Shown one piece after another: positions 35,590-45,959 of a DNA stretch of 64,000 nucleotides. Position 1 is the first letter of the stretch, and the number at the start of each line of letters is the position of its first letter. The position numbers and the translations under genes are program-made. The notes under the pieces were generated by a model. That model saw only the letters and a list, made by a program, of their open reading frames with translations, made no database searches and was not told the origin of the DNA. The DNA lies in NCBI GenBank assembly GCA_963921795.1, contig OY997651.1:52323018-52387017 (forward strand), given 5' to 3'. This DNA comes from Nannobrachium achirus. Taxonomy: Eukaryota; Chordata; Actinopteri; Myctophiformes; Myctophidae.

Positions 35590-35936
35590 GCATGGTGGAA
35601 GGCAAAGCCCGTTACTTACTGATCAGTTCCTCCGAGACGTGGCGGGATGCTCAGCTCTACTGCAGGGACAGATACATAGACCTGGCCAGTGTGAGGAACC
35701 AAGAAGAGAACCAGCAGATCCAGAATCTCACTGACGGATCTGCTGTCTGGATCGGCCTGTTCAGAGACCCCTGGAGATGGTCTGATGGGAGCAACTTCTC
35801 CTTCAGACACTGGTGGCCGGGGTGGCCAATGCCAGGCACGGACTGTGCAGTGATAGACGGCTACCCTGGTCCGAACCGCAACAGATTCTTCAGCTATATG
35901 ACTGTACAGAAAAATATTACTTCATCTGTTACAGTG
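35590..35936 (+). pseudogene. C-type lectin domain exon, copy A, frameshifted
   Basis: An acceptor (ATTTGTCAG) and donor (GTGAGT) frame a whole lectin-domain exon. Readable features: KARYLLISSSETWRDAQLYC, RNQEENQQIQNL, VWIGLFRDPWRWSDGSN. At about 35893-35900 two extra bases (CTATATGAC against CTACGAC in copy B) shift the frame just before the last cysteines, so DCTEKYYFICYS is lost. The splice sites are intact. The exon is therefore a broken duplicate of 49796-50140. Confidence 0.85.
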
Positions 35937-36044
35937 GTGAGTTGCCGTTCACAGTTCATTAGAGTTGAAACTCCATAAACCAGAAATTATGAATTTATAA
36001 TATTCATATTTCAACAGAAAGGATTCAGTTTTTGCTTTCCACAG

Positions 36045-36157
36045 AATCCCCCCTCGTCCCCAGAGAGACGAAGCAGGTGTTGAAACTGAAGCTGACCCCA
36101 GACGACCCCACTGTGGACCTGAATGATCCTGCTGTGATGGAGGCTATCTTGAAGCAG
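36045..36157 (+). pseudogene. Lectin gene, linker exon (copy A)
   Basis: Acceptor TTTCCACAG, donor GTTAGT. In phase it encodes ESPLVPRETKQVLKLKL, then TPDDPTVDLNDPAVMEAILKQ. The reading frame itself is open; it is called a pseudogene because of the frameshift in the preceding exon. Confidence 0.75.
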
Positions 36158-36475
36158 GTTAGTGTCACTATATTTCCACCTTCACTCCAGAGGGCCTCAT
36201 TGCATATTGCTATGTCCTACTTTGTCATTCTAGTAAGAATGACAAAGTCATCGCGCTGCGATGTGTTTTGAGCTTGTAGATCGGCTATTTTTGCTTCTTT
36301 TGAATTGGAATCCTGAATTATGTTTTATTTTTTCATTGGAATCCTGAAATGTAACATGTTGATTTAATTTCAAACGCATTTAGTTATATACTTAAGTTAA
36401 CTTTATGAACGTAAATACAAATACATTGGACATAAAAAAATACATTTTAATACTGCTATACTAGTCATTAAGGTA

Positions 36476-36890
36476 CTAATATAGGACAGTTTTTTTTTTT
36501 TTTTTTTATGTTTTTTATCCCACGGTTTTGCAACCCATTTTTTTCACCCGGTGACTACCTAACCTGTAGTCCTGGTTTCCGCTCTCCCCCTGCCGCGCCA
36601 GGGGACATTGGGGAGCACCTGGCTGGCTAGGGGGAGGTAGTATAGAAACCAGGACTACTGCATGTTTTTGTGTGAGGGCCTATGCCCAAGGAGACACGGG
36701 GAGAACATGCAAACTCACCACAGAAAGGCCCTATCGCCATCCCCACCTAGGGTGTGGGCGCTGATGACGCGGGTGGAGGAACACGCCCCCAGCGCCCACA
36801 GCTTCCCCCGGTGGGAATCGAACCCAGGACCTTCGAGCTGTGAGGCGAAGTGCTAACCACTGCACCACCGTGCCCCCTAATATAGGACAG
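36476..36890 (-). mobile_element. tRNA-headed SINE with 14-bp TSD (copy A)
   Basis: The body 36490-36876, read on minus, starts GGGGGCACGGTGGTGCAGTG and has A-box-like TGGTGCAGTGG and a perfect B box GGTTCGATTCC. It ends in poly-A (36490-36508). CTAATATAGGACAG flanks both ends (36476-36489, 36877-36890). Confidence 0.88.
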
Positions 36891-37112
36891 AATTAAAGCA
36901 GAAATCAATAATATATTAGTATTCCGGTATCAACCTGCGGGCCGCATTAAGTGAAGGTGGGGGCCGCCAGTTGCCCATGTATGCACTAGGCTGTAGGTTC
37001 AAGTCCAACATCACAGCTGGACCAGAGGGACTAATGTCTGTTGAGGAGAATAACAAGGTACCAGAGTGGAGTCTACTGAGGAAGATAACAAGGCTCCTTC
37101 TTTTTCTCTCAG

Positions 37113-37232
37113 ATGAAAGAGAAACTGAAGCAGAGCGGGGTGAGTGGAGACGTCAAGCTGACATGGAAGAAGCAGCCTGGTGGAAAAGTCTTCCAGGAGG
37201 AGAAAGAGAAGAGGAGAAAGACAGAGTTCTGA
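37113..37232 (+). pseudogene. Lectin gene, terminal exon (copy A)
   Basis: Acceptor TTTTTCTCTCAG, then MKEKLKQSGVSGDVKLTWKK, QPGGKVFQEEKEKRRKTEF and TGA. The DVKLTWKKQPGGKVF motif is typical of the C-terminal tail of teleost C-type lectin proteins. Open in frame but downstream of the frameshifted exon. Confidence 0.75.
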
Positions 37233-37238
37233 GAGAGA

Positions 37239-37245
37239 GAGAGAC

Positions 37246-37316
<71 letters not shown>

Positions 37317-37318
37317 CA
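37239..37318. repeat. (GACA)n microsatellite
   Basis: Nearly 20 GACA units just after the lectin stop codon, inside the 3' UTR. Copy B is shorter there and has a CA run. Confidence 0.95.
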
Positions 37319-37442
37319 CAGTCAAACATTATTGTACATTCAGTTTTCATCCTGTGTTACAATTGTATATACATATGTTTTTTTTTATCGCAAGAAAAAC
37401 AAATCATATCCGTATTTTGCTGAATTAAGGATTTATTGCAGA

Positions 37443-37453
37443 AATAAAATAAA
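37443..37453 (+). terminator. Polyadenylation signal, lectin copy A
   Basis: Overlapping AATAAAATAAA about 210 bp past the stop codon. Same sequence at 51607-51617 in copy B. Confidence 0.6.
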
Positions 37454-38133
37454 CTAAAATCTTATAAAAACGAAATTAAGATACAGAACTTGTTCTGGTC
37501 CTCATTACAAAGATCAAGATACTCTTGAGGCGTAGGGCTGGGGCGGTATGGATCGTTATCGCAGTAATAAATGACTGTTTACCGAAGGTATGGGAGTATC
37601 TCCCCAAAAAGTTGTTTTGAATGAAAAGATATTTTAAAAATAATAATATTAATCGCGTTTATGAACTCAACACCGCGGTATACATTACACATCCACGGTA
37701 TTGCGGTTATTGCACCCAGCCCCATCGAGGACAAAATTTCTGGGCAAGACAAAGAAAAACAGGTTACTGTACATACAACATTGTTTTTGGTATCAAAACC
37801 ATGATAATCCACAAGGGGGAGCCAAAGCCTTTATTTAAGTCTTGAATGTACCCCATGGACTGGCTGTTAAAAACACAGCCTGGGGAGACCCAGTTTTCAG
37901 CCAAGCATCAACATTGGGCAAAGGCAGGGGCCTTCAACGTTTTCCGGCCAAGGACCCCTTAGCTGAGAGAGAGATGAAGCAGGGACCCCCACAACCTTTT
38001 CATAGATTCCATATAGTTTCATTATTTGACAGCACAATTGTCAGTGTATTTTGGATTCATGTCAATTTGTGTTTTCAGATATTTAACCACTTAGACCGTC
38101 AATACATAATAAACTAGACATTTCACTTAGTAC

Positions 38134-38658
38134 TTAAGCCCCTTTTCGACTGCAGCTTCATACCACACCACACCACACCGCACCACATACAAATAGCTTC
38201 ATTTTCCATTACACAAAAGTACCCCTACTGGTAACTGGTAAGAAACAAATTAACCCTTTTAACTGTGATTATGATACAATATACATTTTTATTACAACTA
38301 TCCTAAATTATAATATACTATAAAGGATTAGAACTGTGATTATAATACACCATAAAGTATTAATGTATTACTATGATAATTAAAATACACTATAATAGAT
38401 TATAATAGTGGTTATAACACAATAGAATCTATTATCATGTATTACAACTATATCCTGGTGGTCTAAATGAAAAGTCAGTGAGTGATCAGTCATTATGAAG
38501 TGTTTGGCCCTGTTTGGCCTAGCTCAGACCTACTCTAGATTGGATACTTTTTAGTACATGTTTAGTACCACTTTCACACCACTCTACCCAGGTCCTTGTA
38601 GTGGAAAACCTGTCACAAGTGGGCGGTGTGGTGTTGGGCCAGCGGAAAAGGGGCTTTA
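38134..38658. mobile_element. AGCCCCTTTTC MITE with TTA target (copy A)
   Basis: Body 38137-38655 with inverted ends AGCCCCTTTTCGACTGCAGC and AGCCCCTTTTCCGCTGGCCC. TTA on both sides. The interior is AT-rich with ATAATACACTATAA repeats. Confidence 0.8.
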
Positions 38659-38688
38659 GTGTGCTTTATTCCCCTCTACACCAAACCC

Positions 38689-38726
38689 AAAATAGCCGAT
38701 CTACAAGCTTGTAGATCTGCTATTAT
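38689..38726. repeat. TAGCCGAT palindrome, collapsed centre (copy A)
   Basis: AAATAGCCGATCTACAAGCTTGTAGATCTGCTATT: the arms meet at AAGCTT with no loop. Copy B keeps a longer centre at the same site (52874-52931). Confidence 0.85.
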
Positions 38727-38887
38727 TGGCTAAAGTTCTCAGAATATGGACACTAGGGTTCAAGTGGTTAATATAAAAAAAGGAGAAAAAAAAGTTTAAA
38801 TCACACAAAGATTTGGAGGCCCCCCTGTAGTAACTCTGAGGACCCCCTAGGGGTCCCGGACCCCTTGCTGAAGACCCCTGGGCTAAG

Positions 38888-40199
38888 GGTTAGGGGCAAA
38901 ATATTTCAAAGATTCTTAAAACCGAAGCTCGGTCAACGACGAACAAGGCCATCGCGTTACATAATTCACTGAAAGCTAAAAACACAGAAAACATTGCAAA
39001 CGAATATTCTTCCGAGAAAATGAGAAAATACGATTTTGACTTAACAAAATACATCTAAAAATATTTTGTGGAAAATATATTTACAAGGTAAAAAATAGTT
39101 AATAGTATTATTTTAGATTTTTTCTTTTTTTTTTTTAAATACTTCCAAACATAACAGAAGCATATTTAAATAATCTCTTCAGTATAGGAATCTAACAGGA
39201 ACATTCAATTTTCATAACTGTCATGATCAATAACCTCCCCGTGTTGGTAGTCGATGGATCAACCTAGCCTCAGGTTGTGCTTCCCACGCAATCATTATTT
39301 CTTTTAAATGTTGTGTTACATTGCGAGTAACAGATCTAGCCATTTACCTTCTGCTGGGAGGAATTCAAAGCAAAATGTCAGACAGCCACTGCCAGTGGGC
39401 ACAATACAAAATATACACAATTCCTCTGGTGTAAAACAAAGTAAATTCGTTTCCGCTAGGTTTTTACAAGCCATGGCTTTGATTTCCGCATCATCTTTGG
39501 TTGCCATTGGCTAGACCAGTGGTTCTCAAAGTGGATTCCAGGGACTCTATGGGTTCCTTTAGGGGAGTCTAAATTGACCCATACAAGTCTGTAACTCTGA
39601 CTGTGTACAAATGGTAGGGTCCATTTGGTACAGTCAGAGTTAAGGGGAGACCTTGAAATGTAAAAGTTTGAGAAACACTGGGAGTCCCCCCCCCAACATT
39701 AGGGACTTTAAGTGACGGCTTCCCACCCCTTTTACTGAACTCTTTGGTTCCCATGGCGACGCGTCTATGCAGCGGACACTACATGGAAAGGTAGCTTCTG
39801 CTGGAGTAAGGATGCCTGCGACGGCAGGCAGGTTTATCTATCGAGCACTGATCCATGTCCGGTTGCTGTAGCCGTCTGCCGTAGCCGTCGGTAGCTTAAA
39901 GTCCCTATTACAGGGTTCCCCAATTAGTTTTCCCCAAGGGCCGAATTTTGCAACATTGCAGGGGGCGACTGCGGCGTTCCTGCTACTCCAGCGACAGTTC
40001 AGATATCGTCGTTGTCGGGTGAAAATCTTGTATGTCCAAAACCGTTCGTATTGAATTTATAATTTTTAAAATTATTTAACCCATTTAGGCCTAACCTATA
40101 GAATAGGGCTAAATCAGAAATTAGCCTACAAAACAAATATGTTGCTACATACTGTACATGTACTGTAAGCCCTTCCCAAACAGCAAAATGTGTTCCCGG
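38888..40199. other. Copy A stretch without recognised gene; small hAT MITE inside
   Basis: AT-rich DNA followed by a CAGTGGTTCTCAAA-ended MITE (39517-39680; its target repeat GGCTAGAC/GGCTAGTC is clear only in copy B). The rest has no coding features that I trust. Confidence 0.5.
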
Positions 40200-40269
40200 C
40201 AACAGCCGATCTACAAGCACACAGCGCCTTACGGTGCGAGGCGTTGTGTGCTTGTAGATCTGCTGTTTT
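40200..40269. repeat. CAGCCGAT palindrome, CACACA variant with long centre (copy A)
   Basis: Arms CAGCCGATCTACAAGCACAC and GTGTGCTTGTAGATCTGCTG; the CTC to CAC change is present in both arms. The centre is longer than in copy B (54300-54357). Confidence 0.88.
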
Positions 40270-40463
40270 CACTACTTTTGTGCGACGGCCTTGTATGATT
40301 TGTGAAAGAACGTACACATTTGGAAGATTCAAGATTTCTAGCCAACAACGACAATATACTAGTGTTGTTGCTGCTCTTATACCACCATTATTACTGGGGT
40401 TGGTGTGGGCCAGACAGTAGCCCCCCGCGGGCCGCCTATTGGGGAACCCTGCAGCCCTATTAT

Positions 40464-40929
40464 CTACTCCTCCTGTTGCTCCAAGATGAGGTGGGACAGC
40501 GAGTTGATGTCCGTCTCCCACGGGTGACTCTGCAGCACCAGGGTGACCATGCTGTCCTGGCCAGGGAACACCTGACAGAGGCTCTCCCTGAGCCTGGCCG
40601 TCTGCTCTGGGCTCCTGTCGGCGCCGCCCGGCCCCTGAAGGCCTGAACCCCCGGACCCTTGCTGCTGCTGCTGCTGCCTGGGAGGCTGATGAAGGCCTCC
40701 CCCCCTCTGCCTGGAAGGCCTCCCCCCGCGGCTGCCCGGTCGCCCTCCTCCCCTGCTGCCGCCGCCGCCGCTGACCTCTGCCGCCGCGCCCTCGCTACCA
40801 CCGCCGCCGCTCCCTTGCGTTCGGTCGCGGAAGTGCAGGACCTCGGTCTGCGAGCGCGGCGTCCTGGCGCTGGAGAACGGGAAGGGGGAGGCGGTGCCGG
40901 CGAACGAGTGGCTGCCGGGATCGGGCGGT
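40464..40929 (-). pseudogene. Orphan last exon of NYN ribonuclease gene (copy A)
   Basis: The acceptor CTCCCTCTCAG opens a 466-nt exon homologous to 54553-55021. It encodes a Gly/Arg/Gln-rich linker and the C-terminal ESLCQVFPGQDSMVTLVLQS domain ending ILEQQEE and TAG. The one length difference from copy B is a single codon in a GCC run, so the frame is open. Only the preceding 102-nt exon accompanies it, and the upstream catalytic exons are absent from this copy. Confidence 0.8.
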
Positions 40930-41203
40930 CTGAGAGGGAGAATGAGATGGAATTTGGTTTTTAAAAGTCGTTTTTTTTTTGGTATTGTGTTTCATGTGTG
41001 TGAAAATTGCTCACAAAAACAAGACAAAAAACGAATAGGGGATTTGGAGAGCATGAGAAACTAGAAGATGCAATTGGAAATTGCAAGTGTGGTTGCCGTT
41101 GACTCTAATGGGGAGCCAATCAGATAGGGGGAAAAGGATGACATCACGATATCAAGGTATCGTGATGTCTGATTGGGTGAAGGGTTACAGGTCTTACAGG
41201 GTT

Positions 41204-41268
41204 ACCGATCTACAAGCTCACAACGTGTCGCAACGCGACACGTTGTGAGCGTGTAGATCTGCTATTTC
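41204..41268. repeat. TAGCAGAT palindrome, CGTGTCGC centre (copy A)
   Basis: ACAAGCTCACAACGTGTCGC pairs with GCGACACGTTGTGAGCGTGT around AAC. In copy B the same site has shrunk to ACCGATAGATCTGCC. Confidence 0.85.
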
Positions 41269-41356
41269 CACAATTTTTTACTTCAAAAAATATATATATG
41301 AAAATTTTTCATGAAAACGATTATGACGATTATGAGAAATAATCGCGATTATGTCA

Positions 41357-41548
<192 letters not shown>

Positions 41549-41677
41549 TCATCAGAAGAAGAAGAAAAGCCCTTCATTTCCATTTGATTTTTTCCATTCT
41601 AAATTCTTAGTAGCCAATTATTTGTAAAGCTTTTTTTTTAATATCCTAATTTAGTTCCTTTAACACTTTAACTATTA

Positions 41678-41751
41678 AAAAATAGCAGATATACAAGCTC
41701 ACAGCGCGGCACCGAGTGCCGCGCTGCGAGCTTGTAGATCTGCTATTTTTG
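41678..41751. repeat. TAGCAGAT palindrome at right edge of duplication copy A
   Basis: Full-length, GCGCGGCACCGAGTGCCGCGC centre. Homology to copy B ends within about 13 bp of its right arm. Confidence 0.88.
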
Positions 41752-41764
41752 AAAAATCGTGAAA

Positions 41765-42060
41765 ATTAGAATTTTGACCCGATTCTATAAGTGTCTTGAA
41801 TCCTTCTAAGGTTTTTTGAAAAACCTATGTTTCTATGTGAGCAATCTGGCCAGCCATCGTCAAAAAAACGTCCTTTTCACTTAACTGGAGCTCAGTTAGT
41901 CTGTTCTTGAGAGACTACTATGTCAGTGGCTCTCAAACCTTTTCATGTGAAGGACCCCCAAAATGATATTTATTTGGCCACGGACCCCCATCTCAAAATA
42001 TTTAGTTCCAGGGACCCCCCCAGAAGCAAAATTTGAGTTACAAACGTTCGCTTTGAAAAT
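41765..42060 (+). mobile_element. Partial composite MITE (hAT-like core)
   Basis: CGATTCTATAAGTGTCTTGA, AACTGGAGCTCAGTTAGTCT and CAGTGGCTCTCAAACCTTTT match the interior of the composite family. The second palindrome and right end are missing. Confidence 0.6.
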
Positions 42061-42337
42061 ACATAATACACTCAGAATATACACAGACACAGCCTATAGA
42101 TACTGTGTATAGGTCATTACATTTTTCTCAAAAGGATTTTTGTTTTTACATTGTGAAATGATTTTAAAAAAATGATTTAAAAAATGTTGGCAAAAAGAGA
42201 GGGAAAAAAAATGCTGACATTGACATGACTCCTTTCTAAATAATAGGACTTGTTATTGCATTGGGTTCCGCCCTCTGTTCAACTGCAGTGAGTTGAGAAT
42301 GGAAACACTGCCCTCATGTGGATTCTTTCATATCACA

Positions 42338-42480
42338 CTGTAACACTGTTAGTGAACAAAGACTCGGTGGGAACGATTCCTGTCACAATATAGAGCCGTT
42401 TAACACTGTTACTGAACAAACACTCTATAGCAATGATTACTGTGACAACGTGGAGCAGTTTAACCCTGTTAGTGAACACA
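42338..42480 (+). repeat. Degenerate threefold tandem repeat
   Basis: AACACTGTTAGTGAACAAA, AACACTGTTACTGAACAAA and AACCCTGTTAGTGAACACA at about 60-65-bp spacing, each followed by ACTC..G(T/C)G..ACRAT-like text. No function evident. Confidence 0.7.
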
Positions 42481-42590
42481 CATACTGTATATATTATAGA
42501 TGAGTGATTCCTACCTCGAGGCAGCAGCAGCAGTGCAACATGCATGTTGCTTACACAGACTGGTGCACTGCACTTCCTGGTGTGTCAGGT

Positions 42591-42951
42591 GAGTGACGCG
42601 TGATTTGGAATTGCACACGCGTTCTGGGCAAACCCCGCCCATGGAAGCTTTTGATTGGCTGAACCGGCGCTAGGGAGCGCTCCTTTTTGGTCGCTTGGAC
42701 CGCACGGCGGTGCGTTTATCGTGGGCTTGCCCAGGCCTTACGGCCTGGGCATAAATATAACGATTGCATTCACCACGGCTTCGTAACTCGCGCGGCCCTG
42801 GCCCGCTCTTCGCGGCCACTCGCGCCTGCGGCGCTCGGGGGCGAAGAGCAGGACCAAGGTCCGCTGGCCTTCGCGCCGCTTGCAATGTCGTGGACAATAA
42901 TCAAACGCCTCCGCCCAGAACGCATGTGCAATTCCAAATTACGCGTGAGTG
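42591..42951. mobile_element. GC-rich MITE, 34-bp inverted ends, 5-bp TSD
   Basis: Body 42596-42946 (351 bp). The inverted ends read ACGCGTGATTTGGAATTGCA and onward to GCGTTCTGGGC. GAGTG flanks both ends. The interior has a GCCCAGGCC-TTAC-GGCCTGGGC hairpin (42729-42750) and CpG-rich DNA. Confidence 0.85.
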
Positions 42952-43052
42952 ACTGGGGGAGAATTCCTTGGCTACAGCGCCGTCTATGGATGGGGACCTA
43001 CTGATAGGTTCTAGAGGCATGCAGTCTACCGCACTTCCAGGGGGTTGAGGGG

Positions 43053-43075
43053 GGCAGCGGCCTTCGGCCGCTGCC
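43053..43075. repeat. Perfect GC hairpin
   Basis: GGCAGCGGCC and GGCCGCTGCC around TTC. The role is unknown; it may be part of the GC-rich mobile DNA nearby. Confidence 0.8.
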
Positions 43076-43195
43076 TGGGCTCGCAAGTCCGGCTTGGTGC
43101 CGTCCCCCCACCTCGGCGCCTGACTCTGGCTGGAGCTTTACAAAAAAAACAAACAAAAAAAAAAGCCAGCTGCTGAGCTGACCTGCGCAGCATGC

Positions 43196-43200
43196 GTGCC

Positions 43201-43232
<32 letters not shown>

Positions 43233-43236
43233 TTCG
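43196..43236. repeat. (TGCG)n microsatellite
   Basis: About ten GCGT units. Confidence 0.95.
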
Positions 43237-43519
43237 TTCAGTGCAATGTGAATGCATGTGACTTAGGAAGATAGATAGATAGATACGTAATAAACATGAT
43301 TTGGTACAAGCTCAACTAAAAGGAGATCCTAGTAATGTTTTTGGCTTATTTCCACAGGGAAGTCATTCACGAATGAACTAATTATTGATATAGGACTGTC
43401 ATAGGTATACAGTGTCATTGACAGTACAGTTCACTGGTACAAGCTCAACTAAAAGGTGATCCTAGAAAAGACTAAGTCAGGGGAAAAAAAGGGGGAAACA
43501 ATTTAAAAACTAAAACAAT

Positions 43520-43570
43520 AAAAACAGCCGATCTACAAGGCTGCATGTGGGCTTGTGGATCAGCTGTTTT
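43520..43570. repeat. CAGCCGAT palindrome, short GCATG centre
   Basis: AAAACAGCCGATCTACAAGG pairs with CTTGTGGATCAGCTGTTTT around a short GC-rich centre. Confidence 0.75.
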
Positions 43571-43799
43571 GGGTAAATGTGGGTTATTTATCTAATGCAG
43601 TATTGATCCCTTTATCGAGTGATTGATTGAAGACTTTATGACAAGTTTCATGACAGTACAGTTCACTGGTACAAGCTCAACTAAAAGGAGCTTTATTCAT
43701 TTATTGAATGAATTATTTCCCTGTCTCCACACCAGGCCCAACTGCGCCGCCACTGACTGATAAATTGCGACCGTCAGGTCGCAGTTACTATCGAAACCT

Positions 43800-44155
43800 C
43801 GACCAGGTGTCTGTCTGTCCGTCACACTTTTGCCCTGCTCATATCTCCGCAACCGCTGAGCCGATCCGTGCCAAATTTTGCACAGACAGTCCTTGCCCTC
43901 CACCCATCGATTCTCACATCCTCTTCTAGCGCCACCATGAGGCCGAAACTCTTTCTGGACACTGCTCCTACAAATCTTGGCCTAAAATCACACAAATCGG
44001 TACACACTTGCTCTACACTCATGTCATCAACATGGATCTGTCCCATTTAGCGCCACCTTCAGGCCGATTTTTTAAAACCCATTTTTGGACACTACTCCAA
44101 CAGATTTTGCCCTAAAATCACGCAAATCGCTACGCAGTCAGTATATATTAGGGAG
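43800..44155. repeat. Relative of the 11760 repeat and of the 129-bp array, minus orientation
   Basis: CACACTTTTGCCCTGCTCAT is followed by TTAGCGCCACCTTCAGGCCG and TTTTTGGACACTACTCCAAC, complements of the 129-bp unit blocks. Confidence 0.7.
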
Positions 44156-44159
44156 TCTT

Positions 44160-44760
44160 ACTGGTTTAATTATTTATTTATCTATTTATTTATTTACTTC
44201 CCGACTATGTTTCCGAGACTGATTATTTATTTATTTATTTCCCGACTGTTTCCGAGACTGATTATTTATGTAATTAATTATTTATTTATTTATGCCCCTG
44301 GACTCCGCCCCCCCCCCCCCCCCCAGGCGTCTGCCTATCGATCGGCTGGGCTTTAAAGAGCCATAACTCCGCTTTGCAGCGTGCTACCGTCTCCAAACTC
44401 GCTGTCTGGCTTCTCGTGTTACTGGTATTAAATAACACATACAAGCTCACGGAAGCTCCATCCAACTTCTGCGCAATGCATTATGGGATGTTGGAAAGTT
44501 GTGGATACTAGCAACAGAGTATTTATTTAAATAAATAAATATATAATGAATGAACGAACACATGAATAAATAAATAAATAAATAAAAAAAGAAAGTGTGT
44601 GTGCATGCATGCGTGCGTGCATGCATGCATGCGTGCGTAATTACTGCCTTGTTAAGAACCCCACACATTTAGGCAAATTCTTTCTTTCTTTCTTTCCTTC
44701 CTTCCTTCCTTCCTTCCTTCCTTCCTTCCTTCCTTCCTGTAAATGAGGCCGCATGACAAG
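44160..44760. repeat. (TTTA), C-tract, (ATGC) and (TTCC) simple-sequence cluster
   Basis: Includes TTATTTATTTA runs, a C run of about 16 near 44310-44325, ATGCATGCGTGCGTGC at 44604-44637 and TTCC repeats at 44693-44738. Confidence 0.85.
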
Positions 44761-44841
44761 CGTTCTCGTCACCGCGCTGACGTGCTAATTACACGCAAAT
44801 ACAAGGGGTGGAGTCGAACTTAACAAGTGGGTGTGGTTTCA

Positions 44842-44900
44842 ACTACAAGCTCACAACGCGTCGCATCAAGACGCGTTGTGAGCTTGTAGATCTGCTATTA
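44842..44900. repeat. Palindrome with GCGTC centre, left outer arm missing
   Basis: CTACAAGCTCACAACGCGTC pairs with GACGCGTTGTGAGCTTGTAG, followed by ATCTGCTATTA; the left outer ATAGCAGAT is absent. Confidence 0.85.
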
Positions 44901-45112
44901 ACGAGTGGGCGTGGTTTCAACAAGAGGGAGGAGTCTGACTTAACGAGTGGGCCTAACGTAATGAGTTTTGTGGGCGTCGCACGCATTAATTATGTAAATT
45001 AAGCCGACTTGGTGCGTGCGTGGTGCGTGCGTGCCTCAATTAATTAATTCATTCATTCATTAATTAATTAATTAATTGCCTCCTCGTTAAGAACCCCGTA
45101 AATTTAGGCAAA

Positions 45113-45264
45113 TTCTTTCTTTCTTTCTTTCTTTCTTTCCTTCCTTCCTTCCTTCCTTCCTTCCTTCCTTCCTTCCTTCCTTCCTTCCTTCCTTCCTTCC
45201 TTCCTTCCTTCCTTCCTTCCTTCCTTCCTTCCTTCCTTCCTTCCTTCCTTCCTTCCTTCCTTCA
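45113..45264. repeat. (TTTC)n(TTCC)n microsatellite
   Basis: About 150 bp of pure TTTC then TTCC units. Confidence 0.98.
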
Positions 45265-45278
45265 ATAAATAAATAATT

Positions 45279-45955
45279 ATGTTAATGAGGTTGGGGGCGT
45301 GGTCTGTGTTAATTATGTTAATGAGGGGCGTGGTCTGCGTTAATTATGTTAATGAGCAAAAAAAAGGAAAAGTAGTGGTCTGCGTTAATTATGTTAATGA
45401 GACTGCACAACATGCATTTGACGCGCGCGTCTTGTTGCTAATTACACACGAATGCAGGGGGCGGAGCTAATTAGCCTAATTATTCAAAGTGGGGGGCGTG
45501 GTCTGCATTAATTATGCAAATGAGGTTGGGGCGTGGTCTTTATTAATTATGTAAATGAGACTGCACAACATGCATTTGACGCGCGCGTCTTGTTGCTAAT
45601 TACACGCGAATGCAGGGGGCGGAGCTAATTAGCGTAATTATTTAAATTGGGGGGCGTGGTCTGCATTAATTATGCAAATGAGGTTGGGGCGTGGTCTGCA
45701 TTAATTATGTAAATGAGACTGCACAACATGCATTTGACGCTCGCGTCTTGTTGCTAATTACACGCGAATGCAGGGGCGGAGCTAATTAGCGTAATTATTT
45801 AAATGGGGCGTGGTCTGCATTAATTATGCAAATGAGGTTGGGTGGTCTGCATTAATTATGTAAATGAGACGCACGCATCTCATTTACATATTATTATGTA
45901 AATGAGGCTGCATTAATTATGTAAATGAGGCTGTTAAGTGGCGTTTCCCAGCGCG
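45279..45955. repeat. Satellite 1: 158-bp period
   Basis: CATGCATTTGACGC recurs at about 45411, 45569 and 45727, 158 bp apart. Sub-units repeat GTGGTCTGCATTAATTATG and AAATGAG. ATGCAAAT octamers occur in several sub-units. Confidence 0.9.
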
Positions 45956-45959
45956 TAAA

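Larger units (their letters stand above)
37916..38887. mobile_element. hAT-type element, GGGTCTTCA family (copy A)
   Basis: Body 37924-38879 is flanked by GGGCAAAG and GGGCTAAG (7 of 8 match). Ends GCAGGGGCCTTCAACG and, reversed, AGGGGTCTTCAGCAAGG. It contains a nested MITE (38137-38655) and a collapsed palindrome (38689-38726). Confidence 0.75.

Noticed and set aside
39316-39507. 63-codon minus-strand frame conserved in both duplicates (also 53509-53700)
   Set aside because: The differences that I can see between copies all change amino acids, with no sign of purifying selection; recent duplication explains the shared frame.
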